A DNA stretch of 64,000 nucleotides from Cupriavidus basilensis (GCF_000876015.1 NZ_BBQM01000025.1:1-64000); one strand, 5' to 3'; shown: positions 27,388 to 36,112, counted from the first letter of the stretch. Notes: a model not told the origin generated them from the sequence alone. A program made the numbers and translations.

Positions 27388-28232
27388 ACGCGCCGCTGGC
27401 ACTGGCCCTGTCGGTGGCCATGCACGTCACCTGGAACCTGATGGCACGGCATTTGCCCAGGGAATCGAACCCGCTGTGGTGGGTGTTGCTCGCCCATCTG
27501 GTGCTGTTTGCGCCCTGGGGGTTCTGGGAGCTGGCGACAACCGTCGTTTGGTCACTGGAGATGACGCTGCTACTGATCGTATCGGCCACTGCGAATGTGG
27601 TTTATTTCTCCGGTCTGGCCAGGGCCTACGAGCACGCACCGGTCGCACTGGTCTATCCTCTGGTGCGCAGTTCACCTCTTTTCATTGCGATCTGGGGCAC
27701 GCTGTTCTTCGGTCAAAATCTCCCGCCCATTGCCTGGCTGGGCATTGGCATCAGCGTGCTGGGCTTGCTCGTCATGGCATCGAGTGCTCAACAGGGGTCG
27801 GATCGACGAGCATTCCGATGGGCCATGCTGGCCATGTTGGCGACAAGCGTTTATTCCCTGAGTGACAAGGCGGCCACCGAACACATCCCAAGCTTCATGG
27901 GGCTCGTGGGTTTTCTGTCCGTCGGCTACCTGGCATCCTGGATCAGCATGACCTTGCGCATGCATCGGCACACCCGCAGTTGGGTGCCGGCACAGCGCAT
28001 TGATCTCGCGTCGCTGGCTCTTGGCGGAACCTGTATCGGTCTCGCCTACGCCTTGGTTATCCACGCCATGCGCCAGTTGCCTGCGGCGGAGGTCGTGTCG
28101 TACACCAACGCCGGTATCGTGCTCGCTGCAGTTCTCTCCATTTTTTTGTTCAATGACAAAGTCGGATGGCAAAAGAGAATCATGGGGGTCGTGATCATCA
28201 CGAGTGGTTTGGGGGTGCTTGCCATGAGGTGA
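27384..28232 (+). CDS. DMT/EamA-family transporter at the end of the phn operon
   Basis: A 282-residue membrane protein with about ten predicted helices and the EamA repeat pattern (LARAYEHAPVALVYPLVRSS and MRQLPAAEVVSYTNAGIVLA). The start codon overlaps the phnP stop (ATGA), so it is translated with the C-P lyase genes. The substrate is unknown. Export of a by-product or import of a phosphonate-linked organic group are possibilities; a small-molecule exporter is the family default. Confidence 0.85.
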   Translation: MNAPLALALSVAMHVTWNLMARHLPRESNPLWWVLLAHLVLFAPWGFWELATTVVWSLEMTLLLIVSATANVVYFSGLARAYEHAPVALVYPLVRSSPLFIAIWGTLFFGQNLPPIAWLGIGISVLGLLVMASSAQQGSDRRAFRWAMLAMLATSVYSLSDKAATEHIPSFMGLVGFLSVGYLASWISMTLRMHRHTRSWVPAQRIDLASLALGGTCIGLAYALVIHAMRQLPAAEVVSYTNAGIVLAAVLSIFLFNDKVGWQKRIMGVVIITSGLGVLAMR

Positions 28233-28311
28233 GCGACACAATACCAACCATCGCACACCAGCATTCCAACCCGGCTCGCGACCTGCCGGTGAAGTAAAAG
28301 CGACTTCCGAT

Positions 28312-29646
28312 ATGTCCCAAATTTCCCGATACGTCGAGGCCGCCGAGCGTGACAACACGCGTCGAAGCTATGCCGCAGCCATTCGCCATTTCGAGGTGGA
28401 GTGGAAAGGCTTGCTGCCAACGACCGCTGATGCAACCTCCCGTTACCTGGCTGACCACGCGGCCACGCTGGCGATCAGCACCCTCCGTCAGCGGCTCGCC
28501 GCGCTCTCGCGCTGGCACATCGACCATGGTTTTGCAGACCCGACCAAGGCACCCTTGGTGCGCCAGGTTCTCAAAGGCATTCGCTCCATTCACTCGGTTG
28601 CAGAAAAGCGGGCACGCCCCCTTGAAATCGATGTCGTCCAGCAGATCGATCAATGGCTGGGGGTGGCCATCGGCAACGCAGAACGCAGCGATGACCGATT
28701 GGCGCTGCTTCGCCACACCCGCAACCGCAGTTTGCTGCTGCTGGGTTTCTGGCGGGGATTTCGATCGGACGAGTTGGTCAACCTGCGGGTGGAGAACGTG
28801 GAAGTCTCGCCTGGCGAAGGGCTGTCGTGCTACCTGAGCCGCAGCAAGGGCGATCGGCAGATGCTGGGCCGCGTATACAAATGTCCGGCGCTGTCCCGCC
28901 TGTGTCCTGTGACGGCTTTCACGGCATGGGTCAGTCTGGTCGGCCTGACCCAAGGCCCGGTGTTTCGCAAGATCGACCGCTGGGGGCGAATCGGTCAAGA
29001 AGGGCTGCATGCCAACAGCCTGATCCCATTGTTGCGCAGCCTTTTGGCTGAGGCCGGGGTCGCCGCTTCCGAGGCATACAGCAGCCACTCCCTGCGTCGC
29101 GGATTTGCCGGTTGGGCTCGCGCCAGCGGTTGGGACATCAAGGAACTCATGGAGTACGTGGGCTGGAAGGATGTCAAATCGGCCATGCGTTATCTGGATG
29201 CCTCCGGCAGCGCACTTCAGGCCCGGTTTGAGGCGGGTCTCGCAACACTGGCCCCAGCAGATCGAGCGGATCGGTCACCACCGCCTTCGATGCACGCGCC
29301 GGCCGAGCAAACCAAGGAACAGGCCCAGAGGCCCCGTCTGCCTGAGCTCGCAACACCATCGGCAATCCTGCGCGTCACAGTGTTGCTGGCCCGGTTCAGC
29401 CCACAATCGCGCGGGCTGACGAGAGGCCGGCGGCTGATCGAGCAGACCTGCTTCGAGCGCTACGCCATGCAGCGCTTGAATACCGAGGGCACACAGTACG
29501 AACTGACAGTGCCCTACGAATCCAGGGATTCACTGGAAGAGGCGATTGCCGCTTTGCTCGATGACATGTACCGCATCGCCGAGGACAACCAGTGCCTGCT
29601 GGAGGCTGCGTTTCACGAGCCGGCCACCGACTCGTATTGGGACTGA
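28312..29646 (+). CDS. Tyrosine recombinase of the transposon (TnpS/TnpI-like)
   Basis: A 444-residue site-specific recombinase. The core-binding domain covers ~1-100. Catalytic residues are R151 (GFRSDEL), K179, H259 and R262 (SSHSLRRG), W285 in place of the second His (EYVGWKD), and Y294 (AMRYLD). About 120 residues beyond the catalytic domain form an extra C-terminal region of unknown function. In Tn3 elements such enzymes resolve cointegrates. The partner is probably the KfrA/TnpT-like protein at the other end of the element. It ends 56 bases before tnpA. Confidence 0.85.
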   Translation: MSQISRYVEAAERDNTRRSYAAAIRHFEVEWKGLLPTTADATSRYLADHAATLAISTLRQRLAALSRWHIDHGFADPTKAPLVRQVLKGIRSIHSVAEKRARPLEIDVVQQIDQWLGVAIGNAERSDDRLALLRHTRNRSLLLLGFWRGFRSDELVNLRVENVEVSPGEGLSCYLSRSKGDRQMLGRVYKCPALSRLCPVTAFTAWVSLVGLTQGPVFRKIDRWGRIGQEGLHANSLIPLLRSLLAEAGVAASEAYSSHSLRRGFAGWARASGWDIKELMEYVGWKDVKSAMRYLDASGSALQARFEAGLATLAPADRADRSPPPSMHAPAEQTKEQAQRPRLPELATPSAILRVTVLLARFSPQSRGLTRGRRLIEQTCFERYAMQRLNTEGTQYELTVPYESRDSLEEAIAALLDDMYRIAEDNQCLLEAAFHEPATDSYWD

Positions 29647-29702
29647 AGGGCTGGGATGATGACGGCGGATGGCACGACGCACCAGCGGGGGAGGCCTCAC
29701 GA

Positions 29703-32690
29703 ATGACTACGCTTCATGAGACGGCCTATCCCCATCTGAAGCCCGACCCCACTGAGAGGGAGCTGGCAGAACTCTTCACACCCACCGAGGCGGAACGGGC
29801 GCTGGTGGCGGGAGTCGGCAAACGGCCTTTACCTCGCGTGGCCGCCCTCATTCACCTGAAGGTTTTCCAGCGCCTGGGGTATTTTCTGACACTGTCCGAT
29901 GTGCCGCAGGTGATCAGGGAACACGTTGCACAGCACGCGGGTGTCCCGCGGGCGCCAGCGCTGGCGGACCTCAAGCGCTTTGAGGCCTCGGGCTCGCGCA
30001 TGGTGGTCTTCACAGCATTGCGTCGCTATCTGAACGTCAAACCACTCAACCCGGCGGGGTACGCCTGGCTGGGCGTTGTGGCGGACACCGCGGCCGAGAC
30101 GAAACACGCCGTGGCCGACATCATCAACGTGATGCTGGAGGAGTTGGTCCACCATCGCTGCGAATTGCCCGCCTTCTCGACGCTGGATCGGATGGCGTTT
30201 CGTGCCCGGGAAAAGAGCAACAACCAGCATTTCTCCGCCATCGCTGGGCAACTGACGTCACAGACGAAGACATTGATCGATGGCTTGCTCAAGACGGCCA
30301 CGGGCGAGTCGGCGTCACCCTGGCAAATGCTCAAGCGCGAGCCCAAGCGGCCCACCAACAAAGAAACACGGACCTACATCCAGCACATCCGGCGTCTGCA
30401 GCACCTGGTGGAGCAACTTCCCAAGCCCGACGTGCCCGTGCCCAAGCTCAAGCAGTTCCGGCTGCTGGCGCGCGCGCTCAATGCCACTGAGATGGCTGAA
30501 CTCAAGCCACAAAAGCGCTATGCGCTGGTGGTGATCTTCATTCGGGCGCAGCATGCCCAATCGCTGGACGACGCTGCCGACCTGTTCATCCGTCTCATGC
30601 AGAACCTGGAGAACAATGCCCGGCAGAAACTGTTGTCCTTCCAGCAGGAGCGCGTCCACAAGACCGACATGCTGGTCGGGCAGCTCAAGGACATCCTGGG
30701 TGCCTACCAGTTGGTTGGGACCGACACCCAACGCGTCGAAGCCATCAGCACGACCCTGGTGGCCGAAGTGGACGAGCTGCTGAACGAATGCGAACAGCAT
30801 CTGGCCTATGCCGGGCGCAACCACCTGCCGTTCCTGCTGCAGCCGTACAAGATGGTGCGAGCGCAGCTGCTCAACTGCATCGACATCGCGTCGCCCAAGG
30901 CCAGCAGCGAGGACCTGGTGGTGGAGCGGCTGATGGAAGCCCTCTCCAAACTGCGCGACAACCGTGCCGACACCGTACCGCTGGACATGCTGGGCCTGAG
31001 TGAAGACACGGATTTGCGCTGGATGTCGGCCCAGTGGAGAAAGCTTGTGCTGGTCAAACCGGCAGGCAAGGGCCGCGCGGAGTCCGTCCGCCGCCGGTAT
31101 TTTGAGCTGGCCGTCATGCACGCCGTCAAGGACGATCTGAAGTCCGGAGACCTCTTCATCAAGTTCGGGGAGCGCTACGACGACTACCGCGAGCAGTTGG
31201 TCGATGACGAAACCTTTGAACGCGAGCTGGGCGACTATGGGCAGGTCACGGGCATCGAGACGGAGCCCGGCGCCTTCGTGTCGAAGCTGAAATCGTCCAT
31301 GGCGCTGCGAGCCATGGAAATCGATGCCGGATTTCCAGAAAACGCCCATGCTGAAATCGTCGATGGACGCCTGATCCTCAGAAAACCGCCTCGCTCAGAC
31401 ATTGTCGAGGCCGCCGCGCGCATCGACGGCATGATCACCGAGCGGATGGAGGCGGCCAGCATTGTGGACGTGATGATCGACACCGAGCGGTGGCTGGACC
31501 TTCACAAGCTGTTTCGTCCGCTGGCGGGGACCGACAGTCGCCTTGAGGACTTGCGCATGCGCGTGATCACGACCTTGTTCTGCTATGGCTGCAACCTGGG
31601 ACCCGTTCAGACCGCCAAATCGATCAAAGGTCTGAGTCGGCGTCAGATTTCCTGGCTGAACCTGAAATACGTCAGCGAAGACCTTCTGGACAAGGCCATC
31701 GTCAAGGTGATTAACGCCTACAACAAGTTCGAACTGCCCGGTTACTGGGGCACCGGCAAACACGCATCGGCCGATGGCACCAAGTGGAACCTGTACGAGC
31801 AGAACCTACTGTCCGAGCACCACATCCGCTATGGCGGCTACGGCGGCATCGGCTACTACCATGTCTCCGACAAGTTCATCGCACTGTTCAGTCACTTCAT
31901 TTCTTGTGGCACCTATGAGGGGATCCACATCCTGGATGGGCTGATGAGCAACGAGTCCGACATTCGGCCCGACACGATCCACGGTGACACGCAGGCACAG
32001 AGCTACCCGGTTTTTGCGCTGGCTCACTTGCTTGGCATCCAGCTCATGCCGCGCATCCGAGGCATCCAGGACCTGAAATTCCATCGCCCGCAGGCGGGCA
32101 CCGTGTACCAGAACATCAATACGCTGTTCAGCGACGTGATCGACTGGCAGTTGATTGAACTGCATCTGCCGGCGATGCTGCGGGTGGCTGTGTCTATCAA
32201 GACGGGAAAGATCACGCCATCGGCCATCCTGCGCCGACTTGGCACTTACAGCCGCAAGAACAAGCTGTACTTCGCCTTCGTCGAACTCGGCAAAGTGATC
32301 CGGACCATGTTTCTGCTGAGCTACATCGGGGACGTCGGACTGCGCAAGGTGATCCACGCCGAAACCAACAAGAGCGAACAATTCAACGGCTTTGCCGGCT
32401 GGTCGTTTTTCGGGGGAGAGGGGATCATTGCCGAAAACATCCGGCACGAGCAGCGCAAGGTCATCAAGTACAACCACCTCGTGGCCAACATGATCATCCT
32501 GCACAACGTGGTGGGCATGACACGTGTACTGCGAGAGCTTCGCGACGAAGGCACCGAGATCACGCCGGAGATATTGGGCGGCCTTGCGCCGTTCCGCACG
32601 GCCCATATCAACCGATTTGGAGACTACACACTCGACTTCCGCCGGAAGATCGGTCCGCTGGATTTCGAAGTCACCATTATTCCAATATAA
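29703..32690 (+). CDS. tnpA: Tn3-family transposase TnpA (second copy)
   Basis: A 995-residue transposase of the same subfamily as the one at 4753, with N-terminal DUF4158 (MTTLHETAYPHLKPDPTERE) and a catalytic core: D in ASADGTKWNLYEQ, D in IHGDTQAQSY, E in SFFGGEGIIAENIRHEQ. GGGGGAGG precedes the ATG at 29703. The stop is 16 bases before the right terminal repeat. It should act on the 38-bp repeats at 15019 and 32707. Confidence 0.96.
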   Translation: MTTLHETAYPHLKPDPTERELAELFTPTEAERALVAGVGKRPLPRVAALIHLKVFQRLGYFLTLSDVPQVIREHVAQHAGVPRAPALADLKRFEASGSRMVVFTALRRYLNVKPLNPAGYAWLGVVADTAAETKHAVADIINVMLEELVHHRCELPAFSTLDRMAFRAREKSNNQHFSAIAGQLTSQTKTLIDGLLKTATGESASPWQMLKREPKRPTNKETRTYIQHIRRLQHLVEQLPKPDVPVPKLKQFRLLARALNATEMAELKPQKRYALVVIFIRAQHAQSLDDAADLFIRLMQNLENNARQKLLSFQQERVHKTDMLVGQLKDILGAYQLVGTDTQRVEAISTTLVAEVDELLNECEQHLAYAGRNHLPFLLQPYKMVRAQLLNCIDIASPKASSEDLVVERLMEALSKLRDNRADTVPLDMLGLSEDTDLRWMSAQWRKLVLVKPAGKGRAESVRRRYFELAVMHAVKDDLKSGDLFIKFGERYDDYREQLVDDETFERELGDYGQVTGIETEPGAFVSKLKSSMALRAMEIDAGFPENAHAEIVDGRLILRKPPRSDIVEAAARIDGMITERMEAASIVDVMIDTERWLDLHKLFRPLAGTDSRLEDLRMRVITTLFCYGCNLGPVQTAKSIKGLSRRQISWLNLKYVSEDLLDKAIVKVINAYNKFELPGYWGTGKHASADGTKWNLYEQNLLSEHHIRYGGYGGIGYYHVSDKFIALFSHFISCGTYEGIHILDGLMSNESDIRPDTIHGDTQAQSYPVFALAHLLGIQLMPRIRGIQDLKFHRPQAGTVYQNINTLFSDVIDWQLIELHLPAMLRVAVSIKTGKITPSAILRRLGTYSRKNKLYFAFVELGKVIRTMFLLSYIGDVGLRKVIHAETNKSEQFNGFAGWSFFGGEGIIAENIRHEQRKVIKYNHLVANMIILHNVVGMTRVLRELRDEGTEITPEILGGLAPFRTAHINRFGDYTLDFRRKIGPLDFEVTIIPI

Positions 32691-32706
32691 TCATAAGGTT
32701 AGGTTC

Positions 32707-32744
32707 GTTTCTGCGGTTTTTTACATGAATCCCTGCCGACCCTC
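32707..32744 (-). repeat. Right terminal inverted repeat, 38 bp
   Basis: The reverse complement is identical over all 38 positions to the left repeat at 15019-15056. Its outer end CCCTC is followed directly by the AATTC duplication. Confidence 0.95.
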
Positions 32745-32749
32745 AATTC
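32745..32749. repeat. Target-site duplication, right copy (AATTC)
   Basis: Matches 15014-15018 exactly; see the left copy. Confidence 0.9.
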
Positions 32750-32765
32750 CGCGGCGGCCTTCTCG

Positions 32766-33137
32766 ATGCTGGGCCTGCAGGGATCCGCCCATCGTCTGGC
32801 GGGTTCGCAGGGGGATGCCATCGACATCGTCGATGAGGCCCTTGTCGGCAACGAATCGGCCTGGATCAGCCGGCGCGAGATCCTGCTGCCCACCGGCCTC
32901 GACGGCACGCCTTGGACCATGCGGCTCTTCTGCCCAAAGCACATCGTTCGCGCTGTCGAGGCCCAGTTCGCTGGATGGCGTCCCGATGAGCCGATCGTTC
33001 TTCCCACTGTTGAGCCGGCTCGACTTAGCTTCGACAGCGTCCCATATTTCGCCGTCCAGCACAGCGACGGGGTCGGCGCGATATTCCAGCCGGCCTGGCT
33101 CGTCAGCGACTGGGGGCCGCCAGGAGGAATCATTTGA
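32766..33137 (+). CDS. Hypothetical protein fragment at the transposon junction
   Basis: A 123-residue open frame (MLGLQGSAHRLAGSQGDAI onward) that stays open to the left as far as the transposon edge (NSAAAFS before the Met). It may therefore be the C-terminal part of a longer gene cut by rearrangement. I recognise no family. It ends 39 bases before the antitoxin start and codes on the same strand; amino-acid composition favours this frame over the antisense one. Confidence 0.4.
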   Translation: MLGLQGSAHRLAGSQGDAIDIVDEALVGNESAWISRREILLPTGLDGTPWTMRLFCPKHIVRAVEAQFAGWRPDEPIVLPTVEPARLSFDSVPYFAVQHSDGVGAIFQPAWLVSDWGPPGGII

Positions 33138-33176
33138 TCTATAATTGGTAGTCATTTGATACCAGATGGAGCCGAG
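33130..33176 (+). promoter_or_regulatory. Promoter and repeat operator of the RES-Xre toxin-antitoxin operon
   Basis: TATAAT at about 33141 is a perfect -10 element, flanked by two direct copies of TCATTTGAT (at about 33130 and 33152). The repeats straddle the -10, as expected for antitoxin autorepression. The ribosome-binding site GGAG follows just before the antitoxin ATG. Confidence 0.5.
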
Positions 33177-33602
33177 ATGGTGATCACGCCCGAAGAGATC
33201 AGCGCGGTCATGGCGCTGGCGCCGGTGCCGCACTCGTTTGCCGAGCTCGATGCGGCGGTGCGCGAAGGCCTGCCGAAGGCGGCACTGCGCGAGAGCGTGG
33301 CGCATGTTGCGCGTTCGGTTGAGCAGCGACGCGCCTTGATGGCGCGGATCGTGCCGGAGGCGACCTACAAGCGCCGCCGCGAGCGGTTGTCGCCGGACGA
33401 GTCCGAGAAGACCGAGCGCCTGGCGCGAATCTTCGCGAGCGCCAATCTTGTCTGGGACGACGAAGACGACGCCCGTGAATTTCTCAACACGCCGCACCCG
33501 CTGCTGGAGGGCCGCACCCCCTTGGACGTTGGCATGACGGAGTTGGGCGCGCGCCGGGTGGAAGAGCTGCTCTGGAAGCTGTTCTATGGGATTCCGGTCT
33601 GA
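33177..33602 (+). CDS. Xre/ParS-family antitoxin (DUF2384), partner of RES toxin
   Basis: A 141-residue antitoxin with an N-terminal Xre-like region and the C-terminal DUF2384 toxin-binding domain (REFLNTPHPLLEGRTPLDVG and RVEELLWKLFYGIPV). The start is the ATG at 33177 behind GGAG; an ATT/ATG-less extension to 33156 is unlikely. The stop shares a base with the toxin start, giving tight coupling. Confidence 0.9.
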   Translation: MVITPEEISAVMALAPVPHSFAELDAAVREGLPKAALRESVAHVARSVEQRRALMARIVPEATYKRRRERLSPDESEKTERLARIFASANLVWDDEDDAREFLNTPHPLLEGRTPLDVGMTELGARRVEELLWKLFYGIPV

Positions 33603-34057
33603 TGCGGATCTACCGCATCGCCGACAGTCGCCACCCGATCTGGACCGGCACCGGCGCCATGCTGGTCGGAGGGCGCTTCAACAGCCCAGGGCGGCCCGTC
33701 ATTTACGGGGCGCTGACCTTCGCCGGCGCCATGCTCGAGGTGCTGGTCCATGCGCGCATCGGCAAGGTGCCGCGCCACCACGTTTGTGTGGCCGCCGACG
33801 TGCCCGAGGATGTGTCAATTGAGCGCGTCGAATGGACGGCCTTGCCGGCAGGCTGGGATGCACACGATGCGCCAGCCATCGCGCGCGCCTACGGAGATCG
33901 CTGGCTGGAGGACGGGAGAACTGCGATCTTGCTGGTGCCGTCTGTGGTCGCGCGCGCCGAGTGGAATGCGCTGGTCAATCCTGCCCACCCGGAGGCTGTA
34001 CGGATTGTCGTCGGGCCGGCTGAGCCCGTGCGCTGGGATGAGCGGCTATTCCGCTAG
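33602..34057 (+). CDS. RES-family NAD+-degrading toxin
   Basis: A 151-residue RES-domain toxin (NAD+ phosphorylase/hydrolase family). The Arg- and Glu-containing signature is visible in WTGTGAMLVGGRFNSPGRPV and AGAMLEVLVHARIGKVP. Coupled to the DUF2384 antitoxin, it forms a type II toxin-antitoxin pair that depletes NAD when the antitoxin is lost. It probably stabilises the island. Confidence 0.9.
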   Translation: MRIYRIADSRHPIWTGTGAMLVGGRFNSPGRPVIYGALTFAGAMLEVLVHARIGKVPRHHVCVAADVPEDVSIERVEWTALPAGWDAHDAPAIARAYGDRWLEDGRTAILLVPSVVARAEWNALVNPAHPEAVRIVVGPAEPVRWDERLFR

Positions 34058-34749
34058 GAGCGCGCCAAACCGCTGCCCGGCGTGGAAGTCGCTCTGCCCG
34101 CCGGCCCGCGATTCCTCCGCGTTCCGGGCACCTATGGCGCGGTGCTAAGCAAGTCGGGCATCTACGATCAGATCCATGGCGACCATGCATGGTGCCAGTG
34201 GTTCGGTCTGCGTATGTTCGAGGTCCTCCCGGGCATGAGGGAGGAGGGCGGCCCAGTCGGCTTCCGCTATCCCTCATGCAAGCACCGTAGCCACCTGGCA
34301 CTGGCGGTGCAGTCCGGCTAGCTGGAGGTCTGGCGCCGGCGGGTCTCCGTTCTCCTCGCCCCATACGCCCGCAGCCTTGATATCTGCGTGCAAGGCGTCG
34401 GTCGACTTGGGGGCGATGGGGTGAAAAAATTGAGAAGCGCCCTGATCATTTGCTATTCCTACGCTGGCTTGGCCGCCGCGGTCGAGGTGTCGCTTGGGTT
34501 CTGGAAGAAAGCGGCCGACAGAGAGGCCAATTTCAGCGCGCAAGAGCAGTCCCAGCAGTTCGCGCACGGCGCCGTCGCGGTGTGGGGCCGGTTGACCGAT
34601 GGCGAGCAGGCCCCGGCGACGCGGCGCGGCTGCAAGCCTTGGTCGACGCGATGCGGCCGGCCGAAGACGAGTGAGAAAACGCCCCTTGAATTGGGTGGAT
34701 CGGCCTCCACATCGATCTTCCGCCCGAGAGGGAAAACTTGGAGACCAAT
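34058..34749. other. Gap with a possible gene fragment and a degenerate repeat copy
   Basis: A plus-strand frame at 34082-34321 (LPAGPRFLRVPGTYGAVLSK, ending in HLALAVQSG) may be a real fragment but has no clear start or family. 34351-34460 is a degraded copy of 39464-39591. Beyond that I see no supported gene before 34750. Confidence 0.4.
34351..34460 (-). pseudogene. Truncated copy of the gene at 39204-39578
   Basis: About 110 bases match 39464-39591 closely (shared stretches GCAGCCTTGATATCTGCGTG and GGGGTGAAAAAATTGAG). This copy lacks about 13 bases (CGCGCGACACCCG in the intact copy), which breaks the frame, and its 3' coding part is missing. It shows that sequence of the small-gene array was duplicated toward the left edge of the island. 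Confidence 0.75.
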
Positions 34750-35028
34750 ATGGATCGTGGAACCAAAGACGAGGCTTACGTCCGGCGCGCGCTGGAATTG
34801 GCCGATTCCGAATGCGGTCGCTGGATCGCAAACCAGAGCAGCTTCAACCACGCAGATTCGACCCCGCTTGATCCGTCGGTCAAAGCGGCCATCGTCACAT
34901 CGACTGCAATCTATGTGCAGATGGCTGGATTCGATGACGCTGAGGTCAAAGCAGCACTGGCACTCGAGACGGAAGGCGAGGCTCGCGCCTTCATCGATCG
35001 CCTGCAGCCGAAAATGCCGCGACCGTAA
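34750..35028 (+). CDS. Hypothetical protein
   Basis: A 92-residue acidic protein (MDRGTKDEAYVRRALELADS...). The ATG at 34750 follows GGAG at the right spacing, and a good terminator follows the stop. It is helical in appearance with no recognised family. Start, stop and terminator together make it a believable single-gene unit. Confidence 0.6.
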   Translation: MDRGTKDEAYVRRALELADSECGRWIANQSSFNHADSTPLDPSVKAAIVTSTAIYVQMAGFDDAEVKAALALETEGEARAFIDRLQPKMPRP

Positions 35029-35043
35029 GAAGTTCGGCAGGGG

Positions 35044-35066
35044 CCGCCCGCGAGGCGGTTTTTTTT
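35044..35066 (+). terminator. Rho-independent terminator
   Basis: CCGCC-CGCGA-GGCGG followed by eight T residues, 15 bases after the stop of the preceding gene. Confidence 0.8.
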
Positions 35067-35134
35067 CGCCGTGGCTCATGCCGATAACTGGCATTATCGG
35101 CATGGCGCTGTTCTTGGGCGCTCAGGAGGCAGAT

Positions 35135-36103
35135 ATGTGCTATTCGGCAAAGATTGCGGCGGACCTTCGTTGGCTGGAACGAGAATATGGCGCCACTCTG
35201 AGCTTGCCCCTGTTCGCCGAGTTGTTCCGGCACCTGAAAGCCGGAAGTGGATGGCAAAAGGTGCCCAAAACGATGCGGGCCAGTTTCCAGGCCCCACGCA
35301 ACGATCTTGAACGCGAGATCGCTGGACTGATCGGGGAGGGCCAGCGAGCACAGACCAGTTTCTTCGAGACAGAATTATTCAAACAACGGTCCCGCCTGGC
35401 CTCCGCAGAGCGTTCTCTTGCCGTCAAAGCAACGAAGAAAGCCGAGAGCGACAAGCGTATTGCGATCGAGAAAATCGCCGCGGCCCAGCGCAACCTAGTA
35501 GACCTGCAGCGCGTCGAGCAAATGGACTCGGACTCCAGAATTTTCCCCGGCTACTACGCTCCGGTCATCGTTGCGAATAACGGCCAGCGGACGATCGTGC
35601 CGATGCGCTATCGGTGCCGGCTCCCCGGTTGGACGGAAGCGATGGAGCGGCAAAAGCCGGGCACCTATAACGCTCGCATGGATAACCTGGAAAGAGCCTG
35701 GGGAAAGCTCTTTGGCGTGCAGCACGGAGTTCTCGTCGCCAATGCTTTTTTCGAGAACGTGACCCGCCACAGGATGGAGCATCGTGAGCTCGCGGCCGGG
35801 GAGAAAGAACAGAACGTTGTACTGGAGTTCCAGCCGGAGCCTCGGCGGCCGATGCTGCTAGCGTGCCTATGGTCCTTCAGCAAATCGGAGGGGGAAGATC
35901 CGGACCTATATTCGTTTGCGGCCATCACCGATGATCCGCCGGCGGAGGTTGCGGCCGCGGGCCACGATCGATGCATCGTGCCGATCAAGTCCGAGCGTCT
36001 CGATGCTTGGCTCAACCCGAAGCCGGGCGACCTCGCTGAGCCATACGCGATCCTGGCCGATCGGGCTCGCCTTTTCTACGAGCATCGTTTGGCAGCAGCT
36101 TAG
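35135..36103 (+). CDS. SRAP (HMCES/YedK-like) abasic-site protein with an insertion
   Basis: A 322-residue protein of the SOS-response-associated peptidase family. Cys2 (MCYSAK) is the family nucleophile that crosslinks to abasic sites. Further family elements are GVLVANAFFENV (position of the catalytic Glu), MLLACLWSF, and the active-site His in AAGHDRCIVPIKSERLDAWL. It is about 90 residues longer than YedK. The extra part (residues ~65-130, rich in K, E, A and R) looks like a coiled-coil insertion after the N-terminus. AGGAGG lies before the ATG at 35135. Island-borne copies may protect the element or host DNA during the SOS response. Confidence 0.8.
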   Translation: MCYSAKIAADLRWLEREYGATLSLPLFAELFRHLKAGSGWQKVPKTMRASFQAPRNDLEREIAGLIGEGQRAQTSFFETELFKQRSRLASAERSLAVKATKKAESDKRIAIEKIAAAQRNLVDLQRVEQMDSDSRIFPGYYAPVIVANNGQRTIVPMRYRCRLPGWTEAMERQKPGTYNARMDNLERAWGKLFGVQHGVLVANAFFENVTRHRMEHRELAAGEKEQNVVLEFQPEPRRPMLLACLWSFSKSEGEDPDLYSFAAITDDPPAEVAAAGHDRCIVPIKSERLDAWLNPKPGDLAEPYAILADRARLFYEHRLAAA

Positions 36104-36112
36104 AAGAAACGC

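Larger units (their letters stand above)
15019..32744. mobile_element. Complete 17.7-kb Tn3-family transposon carrying a C-P lyase operon
   Basis: The element is bounded by perfect 38-bp inverted repeats beginning GAGGGTCGGC and by an AATTC duplication, so it inserted as a unit. The order is: KfrA/TnpT-like gene (leftward), regulatory gap, phnF-phnDCE-phnGHIJKLMNP-DMT transporter (rightward), tyrosine recombinase, tnpA. The recombination genes sit at the two ends with the metabolic cargo between them. This resembles Tn4651-type elements, where a tyrosine recombinase (TnpS) and a coiled-coil partner (TnpT) resolve cointegrates, but in those the two genes are adjacent. All genes look intact, so the element could be active. 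Confidence 0.93.

Noticed and set aside
34351-34460. Attachment-site repeat of the island
   Set aside because: The repeat with 39464 is part of a duplicated coding sequence and no copy occurs near the integrase at 51349.
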